This document shows, in pieces, positions 6,146-13,867 of a stretch of 19,905 nt of DNA (its first letter is position 1; each line of letters starts with the position of its first letter). The stretch spans positions 1 through 19,905 of the forward strand of contig CAZOJP010000038.1 of assembly GCA_964580155.1 (NCBI GenBank), written 5' to 3'. Source of the DNA: Intestinibacillus sp964580155. Its GTDB lineage: Bacteria > Bacillota > Clostridia > Oscillospirales > Butyricicoccaceae. A model generated the notes under the pieces. It saw only the letters and a program-made list of their open reading frames with translations. It did not search any database and was not told the origin of the DNA. The translations under genes were made by a program, and so were the position numbers.

Positions 6146-7183
6146 ATGGTATCTTTCGAGAGCGATTACACCACCGGCGCGCACGAGGCCATCCTGCGCC
6201 GCCTGCTGGAAACCAATCTGGAGCCGCAAAGCGGCTACGGCGCGGACGCATACTGCATGCGCGCGCGTGACAAGCTGCGCGCCGCGTGCGGCTGTCCGCA
6301 GGCGGAGGTGCACTTCCTGTCGGGCGGCACCCAGACGAACGCGACCGTCATCGCGGCGATGCTGTCGCCCTATCTGGGGGTCGTGTGCGCGGAAAGCGGC
6401 CACATCGCGGGGCACGAGGCAGGCGCGATCGAGTACACCGGCCACAAGGTGCTCCCCCTGCCCGAGCGCGACGGCAAGCTGGACGCGGACGCGCTCCAAG
6501 CGTTCCTGCACCGCTATAGTGCCGATGAAAACCGCGCGCACGTCGTGTGTCCGGGCATGGTCTATGTGTCCCACCCGACCGAGTACGGCACGCTCTACAC
6601 GCGCGCGGAGCTGACCGCGCTGCACGCGGTGTGCCGCGCGCACGGCCTGCCGCTCTTCCTCGACGGGGCGCGGCTGGGCTATGGCCTTGCAAGCCCGGAA
6701 AGCGACGTCACGCTGCGCGACATCGCCGCGCTGACCGATGTGTTTTACATCGGCGGCACCAAGGTCGGCGCGCTGTGCGGCGAGGCGGTGATCTTTCCGC
6801 GCGGCGACGCGCCCGCGCACTTTTTCAGCATCATGAAGCAGCACGGCGCGCTGCTTGCCAAGGGGCGGCTGCTCGGGCTGCAGTTCGATACGCTGTTCAC
6901 GGACGAGCTGTATTTGCGCATCAGCCGCCACGCGATCGACATGGCGCAGCGGCTCAAATGCGGCCTTGCAGAGCTCGGGTGCACGTTCCTCCGCCCCTCC
7001 CCGACGAACCAGCAATTTGTCATTTTGCCCGACGCGCTGCTCGACCGTTTGCGCGCGCAAATCGCGTTCGGCATTTGGGAAAAATACGACGATACGCACA
7101 CGGTTGTGCGCTTCGTTACAAGCTGGTCGACCACCCCGGAGGAGGTCGAAATTCTGCTGCGCGCGCTGCGCAAGCTGCTGTAA
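6146..7183 (+). CDS. Low-specificity L-threonine aldolase / beta-eliminating lyase family PLP enzyme
   Basis: This 345-residue fold-type I PLP enzyme most resembles threonine aldolases, which cleave L-threonine to glycine and acetaldehyde. Visible features are FLSGGTQTNA (residues 58-66) for the PLP phosphate, His86 in ESGHIAGHEAGA that would stack on the cofactor ring, Asp173 and Arg176 in LDGARLGYGL, and Lys206 in YIGGTKVGALCGEAV as the Schiff-base lysine. Length is typical. A strong AAAAGGAG lies about ten bases before the ATG. It is probably cotranscribed with the GDPD-like gene, although no metabolic link is evident, and a terminator hairpin follows immediately. Related members act on allo-threonine or other beta-hydroxy amino acids, so the exact substrate is open. 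Confidence 0.9.
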   Translation: MVSFESDYTTGAHEAILRRLLETNLEPQSGYGADAYCMRARDKLRAACGCPQAEVHFLSGGTQTNATVIAAMLSPYLGVVCAESGHIAGHEAGAIEYTGHKVLPLPERDGKLDADALQAFLHRYSADENRAHVVCPGMVYVSHPTEYGTLYTRAELTALHAVCRAHGLPLFLDGARLGYGLASPESDVTLRDIAALTDVFYIGGTKVGALCGEAVIFPRGDAPAHFFSIMKQHGALLAKGRLLGLQFDTLFTDELYLRISRHAIDMAQRLKCGLAELGCTFLRPSPTNQQFVILPDALLDRLRAQIAFGIWEKYDDTHTVVRFVTSWSTTPEEVEILLRALRKLL

Positions 7184-7189
7184 TCACGG

Positions 7190-7230
7190 GGCCGTCCAAG
7201 GCGGATTTTGTGCGCTTTGGGCGGTCTTTT
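7190..7230 (+). terminator. Terminator after the threonine-aldolase gene
   Basis: Thirteen bases (7191-7203, GCCGTCCAAGGCG) pair with 7213-7225 using several G-U wobbles, followed by CTTTT. It starts just after the stop codon. Confidence 0.75.
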
Positions 7231-7464
7231 GACGCCCTGTTACAAGAGCCCCGTAAGGGGGGCAGGGGAGGGGAAAAAATGAGCAGTTACAAACAACTAT
7301 AATAGCTCATTATTATACAAGGCTATGTAACCTTAGCCTAAAAACTTTGTAGAATATTATATTTTATGTCTATTATATTTATGTATAGCTAACAAACTTT
7401 TGCACATTTAAGCGTTTTTGCCGGTTTCACTTGTAACCTGTGCTTTCCTTTTGTATGTGCCGCG
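7231..7464 (+). other. AT-rich intergenic region with short hairpins and a 7-codon frame
   Basis: No full gene is present. In order it holds a GCCCC/GGGGGC hairpin (7248-7263), a G-rich AGGGGAGGGG tract, and a seven-codon open frame MSSYKQL (7279-7302) with that tract as possible ribosome binding site. A seven-base inverted repeat (7278-7284 with 7305-7311) starts at the frame's start codon. A small GGCTA/TAGCC hairpin comes next. The remainder to about 7440 is very AT-rich, unlike all neighbouring DNA. It could be a decayed mobile-element end or a regulatory leader; I cannot decide. Confidence 0.4.
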
Positions 7465-7473
7465 TGGTATAAT
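7465..7473 (+). promoter_or_regulatory. Extended -10 promoter of the diguanylate cyclase gene
   Basis: TGGTATAAT combines a TGN extension with a perfect -10 box (7468-7473). The -35 region is weak (TTCCTT at 17 bases). Transcription would start near 7480, giving a leader of about 75 bases. Confidence 0.65.
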
Positions 7474-7555
7474 ATTACTGTTCTCCGGCATACGCCGTGC
7501 GCGCTGCCGGGACGATAAAACCGCTCTGCGGCGGCGCGAAGGGAGAGCTCAATCG

Positions 7556-9312
7556 ATGCGACAGAAAGTTCAGCTGCGTACTTATGCACTGGTGTGCGTG
7601 ATCATCCTCGTCGGCTTCTGCGCGATAGTTGCGGCACTGTATCGCGTCAATCTGCAGACCTACACCCAGCATGTAGAAAAGGTCTCCGCCCTGGCAAGCG
7701 AGGGCATCTACTACCAGATCGATTCCGCCATCACGCGTCCGATCACGGTGGCGCAGACGATGGCGCAAAGCACGCTGCTGCGCGACCTCATGGAGGAGGA
7801 GAGCGACCGCGGCGACGATCCCGCCTTCGCGCAGACCGTGCAGGACTATTTGCAGGGCTACTATACGCGCTTTGGCTACTCCTCGATTTTTGTCATCTCG
7901 TCGGCTCATAACCGATACTATTCGTATAACGGCGCGGTCAAGACGCTCGATTTCACAGATCCGAAAAACGCGTGGTACGATGCGTTTCTGTCCACGCAAG
8001 CGACGCAGCGCGTCGATGTTGCGCATAACCCAAACGCCGCGAATGCCAAGACGGTGTTCGTCACCTGCCGCCTGAGCGGTGCGGACGGCAAGGGGCTCGG
8101 TGTGGTTGGCATCGGCGTGCGCATGGACACCATACAGGCGCTGCTGGCAAGCTACGAAAAGGGCTTTGATGTGCGCGCGTTTCTCGTTTCGCACAACGGC
8201 GAGGTGCAGGTTGCGTCCGATGACACCATCCCGACGAACACCCGCCTGTCCGAGGTGCAAAATATCACAGAGCGCGCGGAAGAGCTGATGCGCACGCAGG
8301 CGGGCGGCGAATTCTTTTGGGGAAAGAGCGCGCATGGGCGCAGCTACATCGGCTCGCGCTATATTCCCGGGCTTGCGTGGTATCTCGTCGTGGAGCAGAA
8401 CACCGCGCCCGCCGTTGCGGTGCTGCGGCAGCGCATGTTCGGCGGCGTCGCACTGGTGCTGGCGGTCATGGTCTGCGTGCTCGGCATGATCATGGTGACG
8501 CTGCGTCACTACAACCGGTGCATCTTCAGACTGACCGAGGAGGCGGCGTACGCAAACCGCAGTCTGGTCGAGCGCGCGACAGAGGAGCTGTTTGAGTGCA
8601 TCCTCGATGTGGACATCACCCACGACCGCGCGGCAAACGAGCGCACGACAGAGTACATCCGCCGGCTTTCCATCAGTCCCCGCCTGCCCTACAGCCAGAT
8701 TCTGCGCATCATCGCCGAGCGGCATGTGCAGTCCGACTTCCGCCAGGGCTGGATGCAGATGTTTTCCCCCCAAAGCGTCGTCGCCGCCTACAAAAGCGGC
8801 ACGAGCTCCCTGCGCTATGACATGCTCATCACGCTGGACGGCACGCATTACAGCTGGACGCGCGTCATTGCGCGCATCCTGCACTGGGATCAGGACGGCT
8901 CCATCCACCTGATGGCCTACCGGCAGGACATCGACGCGGAAAAGCGGCAGGAGACCCACATGCTCGATCGGATGCAGCGCGACGCGATGACCGGCCTGTA
9001 CGACAAGGTCGCAATCGCCGAGCACATGCGCGAGACGCTGCGCATGGTGCCGCCGCGCTCGTATGCGTTCTTTATCATCGACATCGACAACTTCAAGGGC
9101 ACAAACGACCGCTTCGGCCATGCGGCAGGCGATTTTGCAATCGTCGCCTTCACACGCACGCTGGAAAGCTCGCTGCGCGAAAGCGACCTCATCGGCCGCG
9201 TCGGCGGAGACGAATTTGCCGCGCTGCTGCCGCTTTCTAACCGCGACATCGCCGCGCAAAAGGCGGAAATGCTGGTCAAGGCGCTCTCGCAGACCATACT
9301 CTTCGAGGGGCA
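7556..9312 (+). CDS. Membrane Cache-type sensor diguanylate cyclase (GGDEF), truncated by the gap
   Basis: The 585 visible residues form a typical transmembrane sensor cyclase that makes cyclic di-GMP from two GTP. A first membrane helix spans about residues 9-28. An extracellular double-Cache-like sensor follows to about 295, then a second membrane helix (about 299-320), a cytoplasmic PAS-like segment, and a GGDEF domain starting at DAMTGLYD (Asp476). The active-site motif GGDEF is intact at 550-554, and an inhibitory RxxD motif (RESD, 541-544) sits at the correct five-residue distance, so the cyclase should be active and feedback inhibited. The ATG at 7556 has GGGAG ten bases upstream; the open frame extends leftward but begins before the promoter. 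The last part of the GGDEF domain, normally some 50-60 residues, lies in the gap and is not recognisable beyond it. The ligand is unknown. Confidence 0.9.
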
Positions 9313-9412
9313 NNNNNNNNNNNNNNNNNNNNNNNNNNNNNNNNNNNNNNNNNNNNNNNNNNNNNNNNNNNNNNNNNNNNNNNNNNNNNNNNNNNNNNNN
9401 NNNNNNNNNNNN
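9313..9412. other. Assembly gap (100 N)
   Basis: Exactly 100 N residues suggest a scaffolding placeholder, not a measured distance. The missing C-terminal end of the GGDEF domain needs more than 100 bases, and no frame after the gap continues it, so the true gap is probably longer and could contain further sequence. Confidence 0.95.
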
Positions 9413-9473
9413 CGGCGGAGTGCAAGCCCTTTTGGGCTGCAAGGGAAGGTTTTTGCGTCGTTGCCGCGCGGGA
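9413..9473 (-). other. Post-gap intergenic segment with a small hairpin
   Basis: AGCCC and GGGCT form a short hairpin with a TTTT loop, extended by pairing TGCA ends with one bulged base. No proper T-run follows on either strand, so I do not call it a terminator, although it lies where one is expected for the minus-strand pyrophosphatase gene. Confidence 0.4.
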
Positions 9474-10106
9474 TCAGTCCTCGCCCACCGGCACGATGGT
9501 TTTGAGCGGCGCCGCCTCGGGTGCCTGGGGGCAATAGGGCAGCTCGGGCGCGCTGCGGCGCTCCTTCGTGGGGCGCTTGCCGCAAAAATGCACCAGATAG
9601 CGCTCCATGCAGTCGCGGATGACCTCCTGCGCGTGCGCGCGGGTCAGCGCGTCCGAGGTCGTGGTGTGCGTGTGCTCCAGTCCCTTGTACACCTCAAAGA
9701 AGTGCGCGATTTCGTTGGCGACGTGGGGTGGAAGCTGGTCGATGTCCTTGTAGAAATTCCAGGTCGGATCATCGGCAGGGATTGCGATGATTTTGTCGTC
9801 GACCTCGTCGTCGTCGATCATGCGGATGACGCCGATGGGGTAGCACTGCACCATGACGAGGGGGTCGAGCGTTTCCGAGCACAGCACGAGCACGTCGAGC
9901 GGGTCGCCGTCGTCCGCGTAGGTGCGCGGAATGAAGCCGTAGTTCGCAGGGTAGTGGGTCGAGGTATAAAGAATACGATCCAAACGCAGCAAGCCGGTTT
10001 CCTTGTCGAGTTCATACTTTTTTTTGCTGCCCGCGGGGATTTCGATGACCGCCATAAAGGTTTCGGCGGAAATGCTCCCCGGGTTGATATCGTGCCAGAT
10101 ATTCAT
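9474..10106 (-). CDS. ppa: Soluble family I inorganic pyrophosphatase
   Basis: This 210-residue cytoplasmic enzyme hydrolyses pyrophosphate to two phosphates, pulling biosynthetic reactions forward. The family I signature DDGDPLDVLVL carries metal-binding Asp66, Asp68 and Asp71, and Asp103 lies in DDDEVDDK. Other conserved pieces are IEIPAGSKKKYE (phosphate contacts at the lysines) and HYPANYGFIPRTY. After the usual core of about 175 residues there is an extra tail with ERRSAPELPYCPQAPE, somewhat longer than in the E. coli enzyme. Many Firmicutes use family II or membrane pyrophosphatases, so a family I enzyme is worth noting but not rare in Clostridia. AAGG lies about ten bases upstream of the ATG. 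It is a single-gene unit with its own promoter. Confidence 0.95.
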   Translation of the reverse strand: MNIWHDINPGSISAETFMAVIEIPAGSKKKYELDKETGLLRLDRILYTSTHYPANYGFIPRTYADDGDPLDVLVLCSETLDPLVMVQCYPIGVIRMIDDDEVDDKIIAIPADDPTWNFYKDIDQLPPHVANEIAHFFEVYKGLEHTHTTTSDALTRAHAQEVIRDCMERYLVHFCGKRPTKERRSAPELPYCPQAPEAAPLKTIVPVGED

Positions 10107-10136
10107 AGCACCATCACCTTCCCTTTCCGTGCAATC

Positions 10137-10165
10137 ATCTTACCATATTCTGTCCGGTTCGTCCA
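10137..10165 (-). promoter_or_regulatory. Promoter of ppa
   Basis: On the minus strand TGGACG (10165-10160) and TAAGAT (10142-10137) are spaced by 17 bases, and the -10 box is TG-extended (TGGTAAGAT). The start site would be about 20-30 bases before the start codon. Confidence 0.55.
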
Positions 10166-10182
10166 CAGCAAAATCGGCGCAC

Positions 10183-10214
10183 AAAAAAGGGGACACGGCG
10201 GTGTCCCCTTTTTT
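10183..10214 (-). terminator. Bidirectional terminator after the LCP gene
   Basis: GGGGACAC (10189-10196) and GTGTCCCC (10201-10208) form a perfect eight-base stem with a four-base loop, flanked by A6 and T6. It lies nine bases past the stop codon of the minus-strand LCP gene and ends the pyk-LCP transcript before the ppa promoter. Confidence 0.9.
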
Positions 10215-10222
10215 GAAATGCG

Positions 10223-11203
10223 TTATGCGGCGGTGTGCGCGGACGCGCCGGGCACGATGTCCTCATAGAGGAAGGCGCGCAGCGCATCGGCCGCCTGATC
10301 AAGGTCGTATACGATATATTCGCCCGAGGCGGAATACTCCCACGCGCCGTCAACCGGCACGCGGCTGTGTATGAGCGCGGGCATGCCGCCCTTGACCGCG
10401 CCGAGCACGAGCGGCATGAGCGCGGCCGGCGAGAGGCTGGTCGTCACGTTGTCCGTCATGGTCTGCGCGAGCGCGGCAAGCTCGCCTGCGGACAGGTGCT
10501 CGACCTGCGCCATCATGGCGCGCAGCACGACGGACTGCCGCTCCACACGGCCCCAGTCGTCGCCTGTGCCGCCCTTGCGGATGCGCGCATAGCACATGGC
10601 CTGCACCCCGTTGAGGTGCTGGTAGCCCGCCTGTGCGATCGGGGTGTGCTCGTCCTTGGGCACGCCCTTTTCCTTTTGGTACTGGCCTATGAACTTGTTC
10701 GCCTCGGCGCGCTCCTTTTCCGAAACATCGATCCACACGCCGCCGACCGCGTCGACGAGCGCCTTCATCTGGCCAAAGTCAACCGTGATATAGTCGCGGA
10801 TGTCCGTGCCGAAGTTGCGGTTGATCGTGCGGATGGCAAGGAGAGGGCCGCCGTAGGCATAGGCGTGGCACAGCTTGTCCGCGCCGTGCCCTTCGATCTG
10901 CACGCGGCTGTCGCGCATCAGGCTCGTCAGCTTGAGCTTGTGCTGCCTGTTGTCGACGGTCAGCACCATCATGGAATCCGAGCGCGTGCCGATGTCGACC
11001 GTGCGCGTGTCCACGCCGAAGAGCGCGATGTTCGTCACGCCGGTGTCGGGTGTGACGTTCGCGGCAAGATCCGCGCCCTGCAGGCTGTCGTCATAGGTGT
11101 AGCCGAACACGGTGCGGTAGGTGTACAGCCCAAGCGTGACGACAAACGCGAGCACGACCGCAATCAGCGTCCAGCGGCGCACAATGCGCAGTAAACGCTT
11201 CAT
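10223..11203 (-). CDS. LytR-CpsA-Psr (LCP) family cell-wall glycopolymer ligase
   Basis: This 326-residue protein has a short basic cytoplasmic end, one membrane helix (about residues 11-29) and an extracellular LCP domain. LCP enzymes transfer undecaprenyl-linked anionic polymers or polysaccharides to peptidoglycan. Family residues are visible: Asp65 in FGVDTR, Arg74 and Asp76 in TRSDSMM, Arg97 and Asp98 in SLMRDSRV (usual form SIPRDT), Lys110 before LCHAYAYGG, VGGVWIDV, and the late arginines in CYARIRK and DWGRVERQ. The older label 'transcriptional attenuator LytR' is misleading. It starts eight bases after the pyk stop codon with no clear Shine-Dalgarno site, so it is probably translated by coupling to pyk. 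It lacks the long C-terminal LytR_C extension. Confidence 0.92.
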   Translation of the reverse strand: MKRLLRIVRRWTLIAVVLAFVVTLGLYTYRTVFGYTYDDSLQGADLAANVTPDTGVTNIALFGVDTRTVDIGTRSDSMMVLTVDNRQHKLKLTSLMRDSRVQIEGHGADKLCHAYAYGGPLLAIRTINRNFGTDIRDYITVDFGQMKALVDAVGGVWIDVSEKERAEANKFIGQYQKEKGVPKDEHTPIAQAGYQHLNGVQAMCYARIRKGGTGDDWGRVERQSVVLRAMMAQVEHLSAGELAALAQTMTDNVTTSLSPAALMPLVLGAVKGGMPALIHSRVPVDGAWEYSASGEYIVYDLDQAADALRAFLYEDIVPGASAHTAA

Positions 11204-11211
11204 CGGCGCGC

Positions 11212-12657
11212 TTACTTATTTTCCGGAATGCGGTGTACGCGCAGGGTGTTCGTGAAGTTCGCCTGGCCGACCGGCATGCCTGCGGTGATCGTGATGAGGT
11301 CGCCGGGCTGGCAGCCGACCGCGCTGCGCGCCGCGATGATGGACTGCTCATACAGCATCGTGCCCGAGGTCGGGCGCTCGACGAGCACCGGATAAACGCC
11401 CCAGGACATGGACAGGCGGTGATAGGACTTTTCCGACGGGGTCGCGCCGACAATCGGGTGCTCCGGACGGAAGGAGGAAACCGCGGCCGCGGTCGCACCG
11501 GATTCGGTGAAGGCGACGATGCACTTCGCGTCGAGGTCGTGTGAGGTGGTGCAGGTTGCGTGGGAGATCGCGTTCGTGACGTGGTCGCCCGTCATCTGCA
11601 GATCGCGGAACTCCGGACGGGTCAGACGGCGGGTGTAGTAGTGGATGGAGCTCTCCGCGTTGACCGCGATGGCGCTCATCGTGGCGACGGTTTCCACCGG
11701 ATACTTGCCCATTGCGGTCTCGCCGGACAGCATGATGGCCGAGGTGCCGTCATAAACCGCGTTTGCAACGTCCGAGACCTCGGCGCGGGTCGGGCGCGGA
11801 TTCTTCGCCATGCTCTCGAGCATCTGCGTTGCGGTGAGCACGCGCTTGCCGCGCGTGATGCAGCTTTTGATGATCTGCTTTTGGATCTGCGGCAGCAGCT
11901 CAAACGGAACCTCGACACCGAGATCGCCGCGCGCCACCATGACGCCCTCGACCTCGTCCAGGATTTCGTTCAGGTTGTTGACACCCTCCATGTTCTCGAT
12001 CTTTGCGATGATCTGGACGTCCTCCTTTTCGTGCGCCTTGAGGATCGCCTTGATGTCGCGCGTATCCTGCGCGGAGCGGCAGAACGAGGCCGCGATAAAG
12101 TCAATGCCCTGCGTCAGACCGAATTCGATATCCGCGCGGTCCTTGGCGGACAGGTAGGGCATGTTGAGCGTGATGCCGGGCACGTTGATGGACTTGCGGT
12201 TGGAAAGCGGGCCGCCGTTTGTGGCGCGGCACACGATGTCGGTGCCGTTTTCGATCTTTTCGACCTCGAAGCCGACCAGACCGTCGTCAATCAGGATTTT
12301 GGTGCCGGGCTGCACGTCGCGCGGCAGACCTTCATAGGTGATGGAAACGATGGTGTTGTCGCCTTCCACCTCGCGCGTGGTCAGGGTGAACAGCTGCCCC
12401 TCCTGAATTTCGATGCGGCCGTCGCGGTAGGTCTTGGTGCGGATTTCCGGACCGCGGGTGTCCAGCATGATGCCGCACGGACATCCGAGCGCGGCGCGCA
12501 CCGACTTCACCATGTCGATACGGGCCTTGTGCTCCTCGTGGTCGCCGTGGCTGAAATTCATACGGGCGACGTTCATGCCCGCCTTCATCATATTTTCAAG
12601 GACGCCGGGCACATCCGTAGCAGGGCCGAGCGTGCAAACGATCTTAGTTTTACGCAT
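11212..12657 (-). CDS. pyk: Pyruvate kinase
   Basis: This 481-residue enzyme converts phosphoenolpyruvate and ADP to pyruvate and ATP in the last glycolytic step. The N-terminus has TKIVCTLGPA and RMNFSHG (Arg32, Asn34, Ser36, His37). The signature IIAKIENMEGVN holds catalytic Lys219 and metal ligand Glu221, with Asp245 in ARGDLGVEVP and the LTATQMLESM segment following. The B domain (about 70-170) and the C-terminal allosteric domain are complete. It lacks the extra PEP-utiliser-like C-terminal domain found in Bacillus pyruvate kinases, which are about 585 residues. A GTGAGGT ribosome binding site lies seven bases before the ATG, a strong promoter lies about 50 bases upstream, and the LCP gene follows on the same transcript. 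Confidence 0.97.
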   Translation of the reverse strand: MRKTKIVCTLGPATDVPGVLENMMKAGMNVARMNFSHGDHEEHKARIDMVKSVRAALGCPCGIMLDTRGPEIRTKTYRDGRIEIQEGQLFTLTTREVEGDNTIVSITYEGLPRDVQPGTKILIDDGLVGFEVEKIENGTDIVCRATNGGPLSNRKSINVPGITLNMPYLSAKDRADIEFGLTQGIDFIAASFCRSAQDTRDIKAILKAHEKEDVQIIAKIENMEGVNNLNEILDEVEGVMVARGDLGVEVPFELLPQIQKQIIKSCITRGKRVLTATQMLESMAKNPRPTRAEVSDVANAVYDGTSAIMLSGETAMGKYPVETVATMSAIAVNAESSIHYYTRRLTRPEFRDLQMTGDHVTNAISHATCTTSHDLDAKCIVAFTESGATAAAVSSFRPEHPIVGATPSEKSYHRLSMSWGVYPVLVERPTSGTMLYEQSIIAARSAVGCQPGDLITITAGMPVGQANFTNTLRVHRIPENK

Positions 12658-12707
12658 TTTACAAACCTCACTTTATATCCAGTTCATTTCTTCATACCAA
12701 CGCAAGT
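12658..12707 (-). other. pyk leader
   Basis: The pyk mRNA would start near 12701 and has an AT-rich untranslated leader of about 45 bases. I see no hairpin or riboswitch fold in it. Confidence 0.4.
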
Positions 12708-12736
12708 ATTTTATCATTTTGCCGCAGGCTTTGCAA
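12708..12736 (-). promoter_or_regulatory. Promoter of pyk
   Basis: On the minus strand TTGCAA (12736-12731) and TAAAAT (12713-12708) are 17 bases apart, and the -10 box is TG-extended (TGATAAAAT). This is one of the strongest promoter matches in the window, as expected for a glycolytic gene. Confidence 0.85.
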
Positions 12737-12846
12737 TAAAATTTGCATATACCCGCATAGAGATTGGCATTTTCTTAACAAACAGACAAAATGCTGCGTT
12801 TTGAATCCATTTAATAGGCTATTTTCACAAGGGCTGCGCGCGCTTT

Positions 12847-12864
12847 GCGCGTGTGTGCACGCGC
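12847..12864. repeat. GC-rich inverted repeat between divergent pyk and nucleotidyltransferase genes
   Basis: GCGCGTG (12847-12853) and CACGCGC (12858-12864) form a perfect seven-base inverted repeat with a TGTG centre, set in alternating GC sequence just upstream of the rightward -35 box. It could be a protein-binding dyad or simply composition. Confidence 0.35.
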
Positions 12865-12883
12865 GGCGCTTTTGCGCACGCAC

Positions 12884-12912
12884 TTGTAATCGGGCGCGCT
12901 GTCCGTTATAAT
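12884..12912 (+). promoter_or_regulatory. Promoter of the nucleotidyltransferase operon
   Basis: TTGTAA (12884-12889) and a perfect TATAAT (12907-12912) are separated by 17 bases. The transcript would start near 12919 and reach the ATG after about 42 bases. Confidence 0.85.
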
Positions 12913-12960
12913 GAAAGCATCACAACTCTGTAATTTTGCCTTTTGGAGGGAACATCGATC

Positions 12961-13857
12961 ATGGCACAACCGGTTTTGGTCATTATGGCGGCGGGCATGG
13001 GCTCGCGCTACGGCGGACTCAAGCAAATCGATCCGGTCGGTCCGCACGGGCAGATCATCCTCGACTATTCGCTCTATGACGCGTACCGCGCAGGCTTCCG
13101 CCGTGCGGTGTTCATCATCCGCCCCGAGCTGCGCGACAGCTTTGAGCAGGCGATCGGCGCGCGCGCCGCGCAGCGTATGCAAATCGACTACGTTTATCAG
13201 ACGCTGGACAACCTGCCCGAGGGCTGCGCCGCGCCCGCGGGACGCACAAAGCCCCTGGGCACGGGGCACGCGATCTGGTGCGTGACCGGCACGGTCGACG
13301 CGCCGTTTGCGGTCATCAACGCGGATGATTTTTACGGGGCGGACGCGTTTCGCCGCATGTACGACCACCTTGCCGCCGCGCGGGACGGCGGAGAATACTG
13401 CATGGTCGGCTACCGCGTGGAAAATACGCTGAGCGAGAGCGGCACGGTGTCGCGCGGCGTGTGCACCGCGGACGAGCGCGGCCTGCTGACCTCCATCACC
13501 GAATGCACCGCGATTGCGCGCGGCGCGGACGGCGTCATCCGCTGCGAGGGCGGCACCGTCCTGCCCGAGGGCACGCCGGTTTCCATGAACCTGTGGGGCT
13601 TCACCCCGTCCTTCCTGCCCGCGCTCGACAGGCTGCTGCGCGACTTTATCGCGCAGGAGCTGCCCAAAAATCCGGAAAAGGGCGAATTTTATCTGCCGTT
13701 TGCGGTCGATCGCCTGATTCGCGAGAATCGCGCGCGCGCCGCGCTGCTGCAAACCGATGCGCGCTGGTTCGGCGTGACCTACCGCGAGGACAAGCCTGCG
13801 GTCGTCGCCGCAATCGCCGCGATGACCGAAGCGGGCGCATACCCCGCCGCCTTTTAA
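12961..13857 (+). CDS. Sugar-phosphate nucleotidyltransferase family protein
   Basis: This 298-residue protein has the nucleotidyltransferase fold that activates sugar 1-phosphates with NTP. The signature LVIMAAGMGSRYGGLKQ covers residues 6-22, with Lys21 as probable phosphate contact. INADDFYGADAF supplies metal-binding Asp122 and Asp123. Later, TPVSMNLWGF and GEFYLPFAVDRLI match a clostridial subgroup that usually carries the general label 'nucleotidyltransferase'. Classical UTP-glucose-1-phosphate uridylyltransferases look somewhat different, so neither the sugar nor the nucleotide can be named. The ATG follows GGAGGG by ten bases; an in-frame upstream start would abut the ribosome binding site and is rejected. 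The unrecognised gene after it is ten bases away and cotranscribed. Confidence 0.85.
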   Translation: MAQPVLVIMAAGMGSRYGGLKQIDPVGPHGQIILDYSLYDAYRAGFRRAVFIIRPELRDSFEQAIGARAAQRMQIDYVYQTLDNLPEGCAAPAGRTKPLGTGHAIWCVTGTVDAPFAVINADDFYGADAFRRMYDHLAAARDGGEYCMVGYRVENTLSESGTVSRGVCTADERGLLTSITECTAIARGADGVIRCEGGTVLPEGTPVSMNLWGFTPSFLPALDRLLRDFIAQELPKNPEKGEFYLPFAVDRLIRENRARAALLQTDARWFGVTYREDKPAVVAAIAAMTEAGAYPAAF

Positions 13858-13867
13858 GGAGCGCGCC

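Noticed and set aside
7248..7274. G-quadruplex in the G-rich tract
   Set aside because: Only three separate runs of at least three G are clearly available on this strand, and the first is more simply paired in the GCCCC/GGGGGC hairpin.
7390..7555. Cyclic di-GMP riboswitch before the GGDEF gene
   Set aside because: I looked for the GEMM-type conserved core in this leader and did not find it.
11560..12804. Long plus-strand open frame opposite pyruvate kinase
   Set aside because: It is an antisense shadow of pyk with repeated acidic and His residues and no family match.
12841..12881. Intrinsic terminator in the pyk/nucleotidyltransferase intergenic region
   Set aside because: The GC-rich inverted repeat lacks a T-run on both strands and lies upstream of both divergent promoters, where no terminator is needed.
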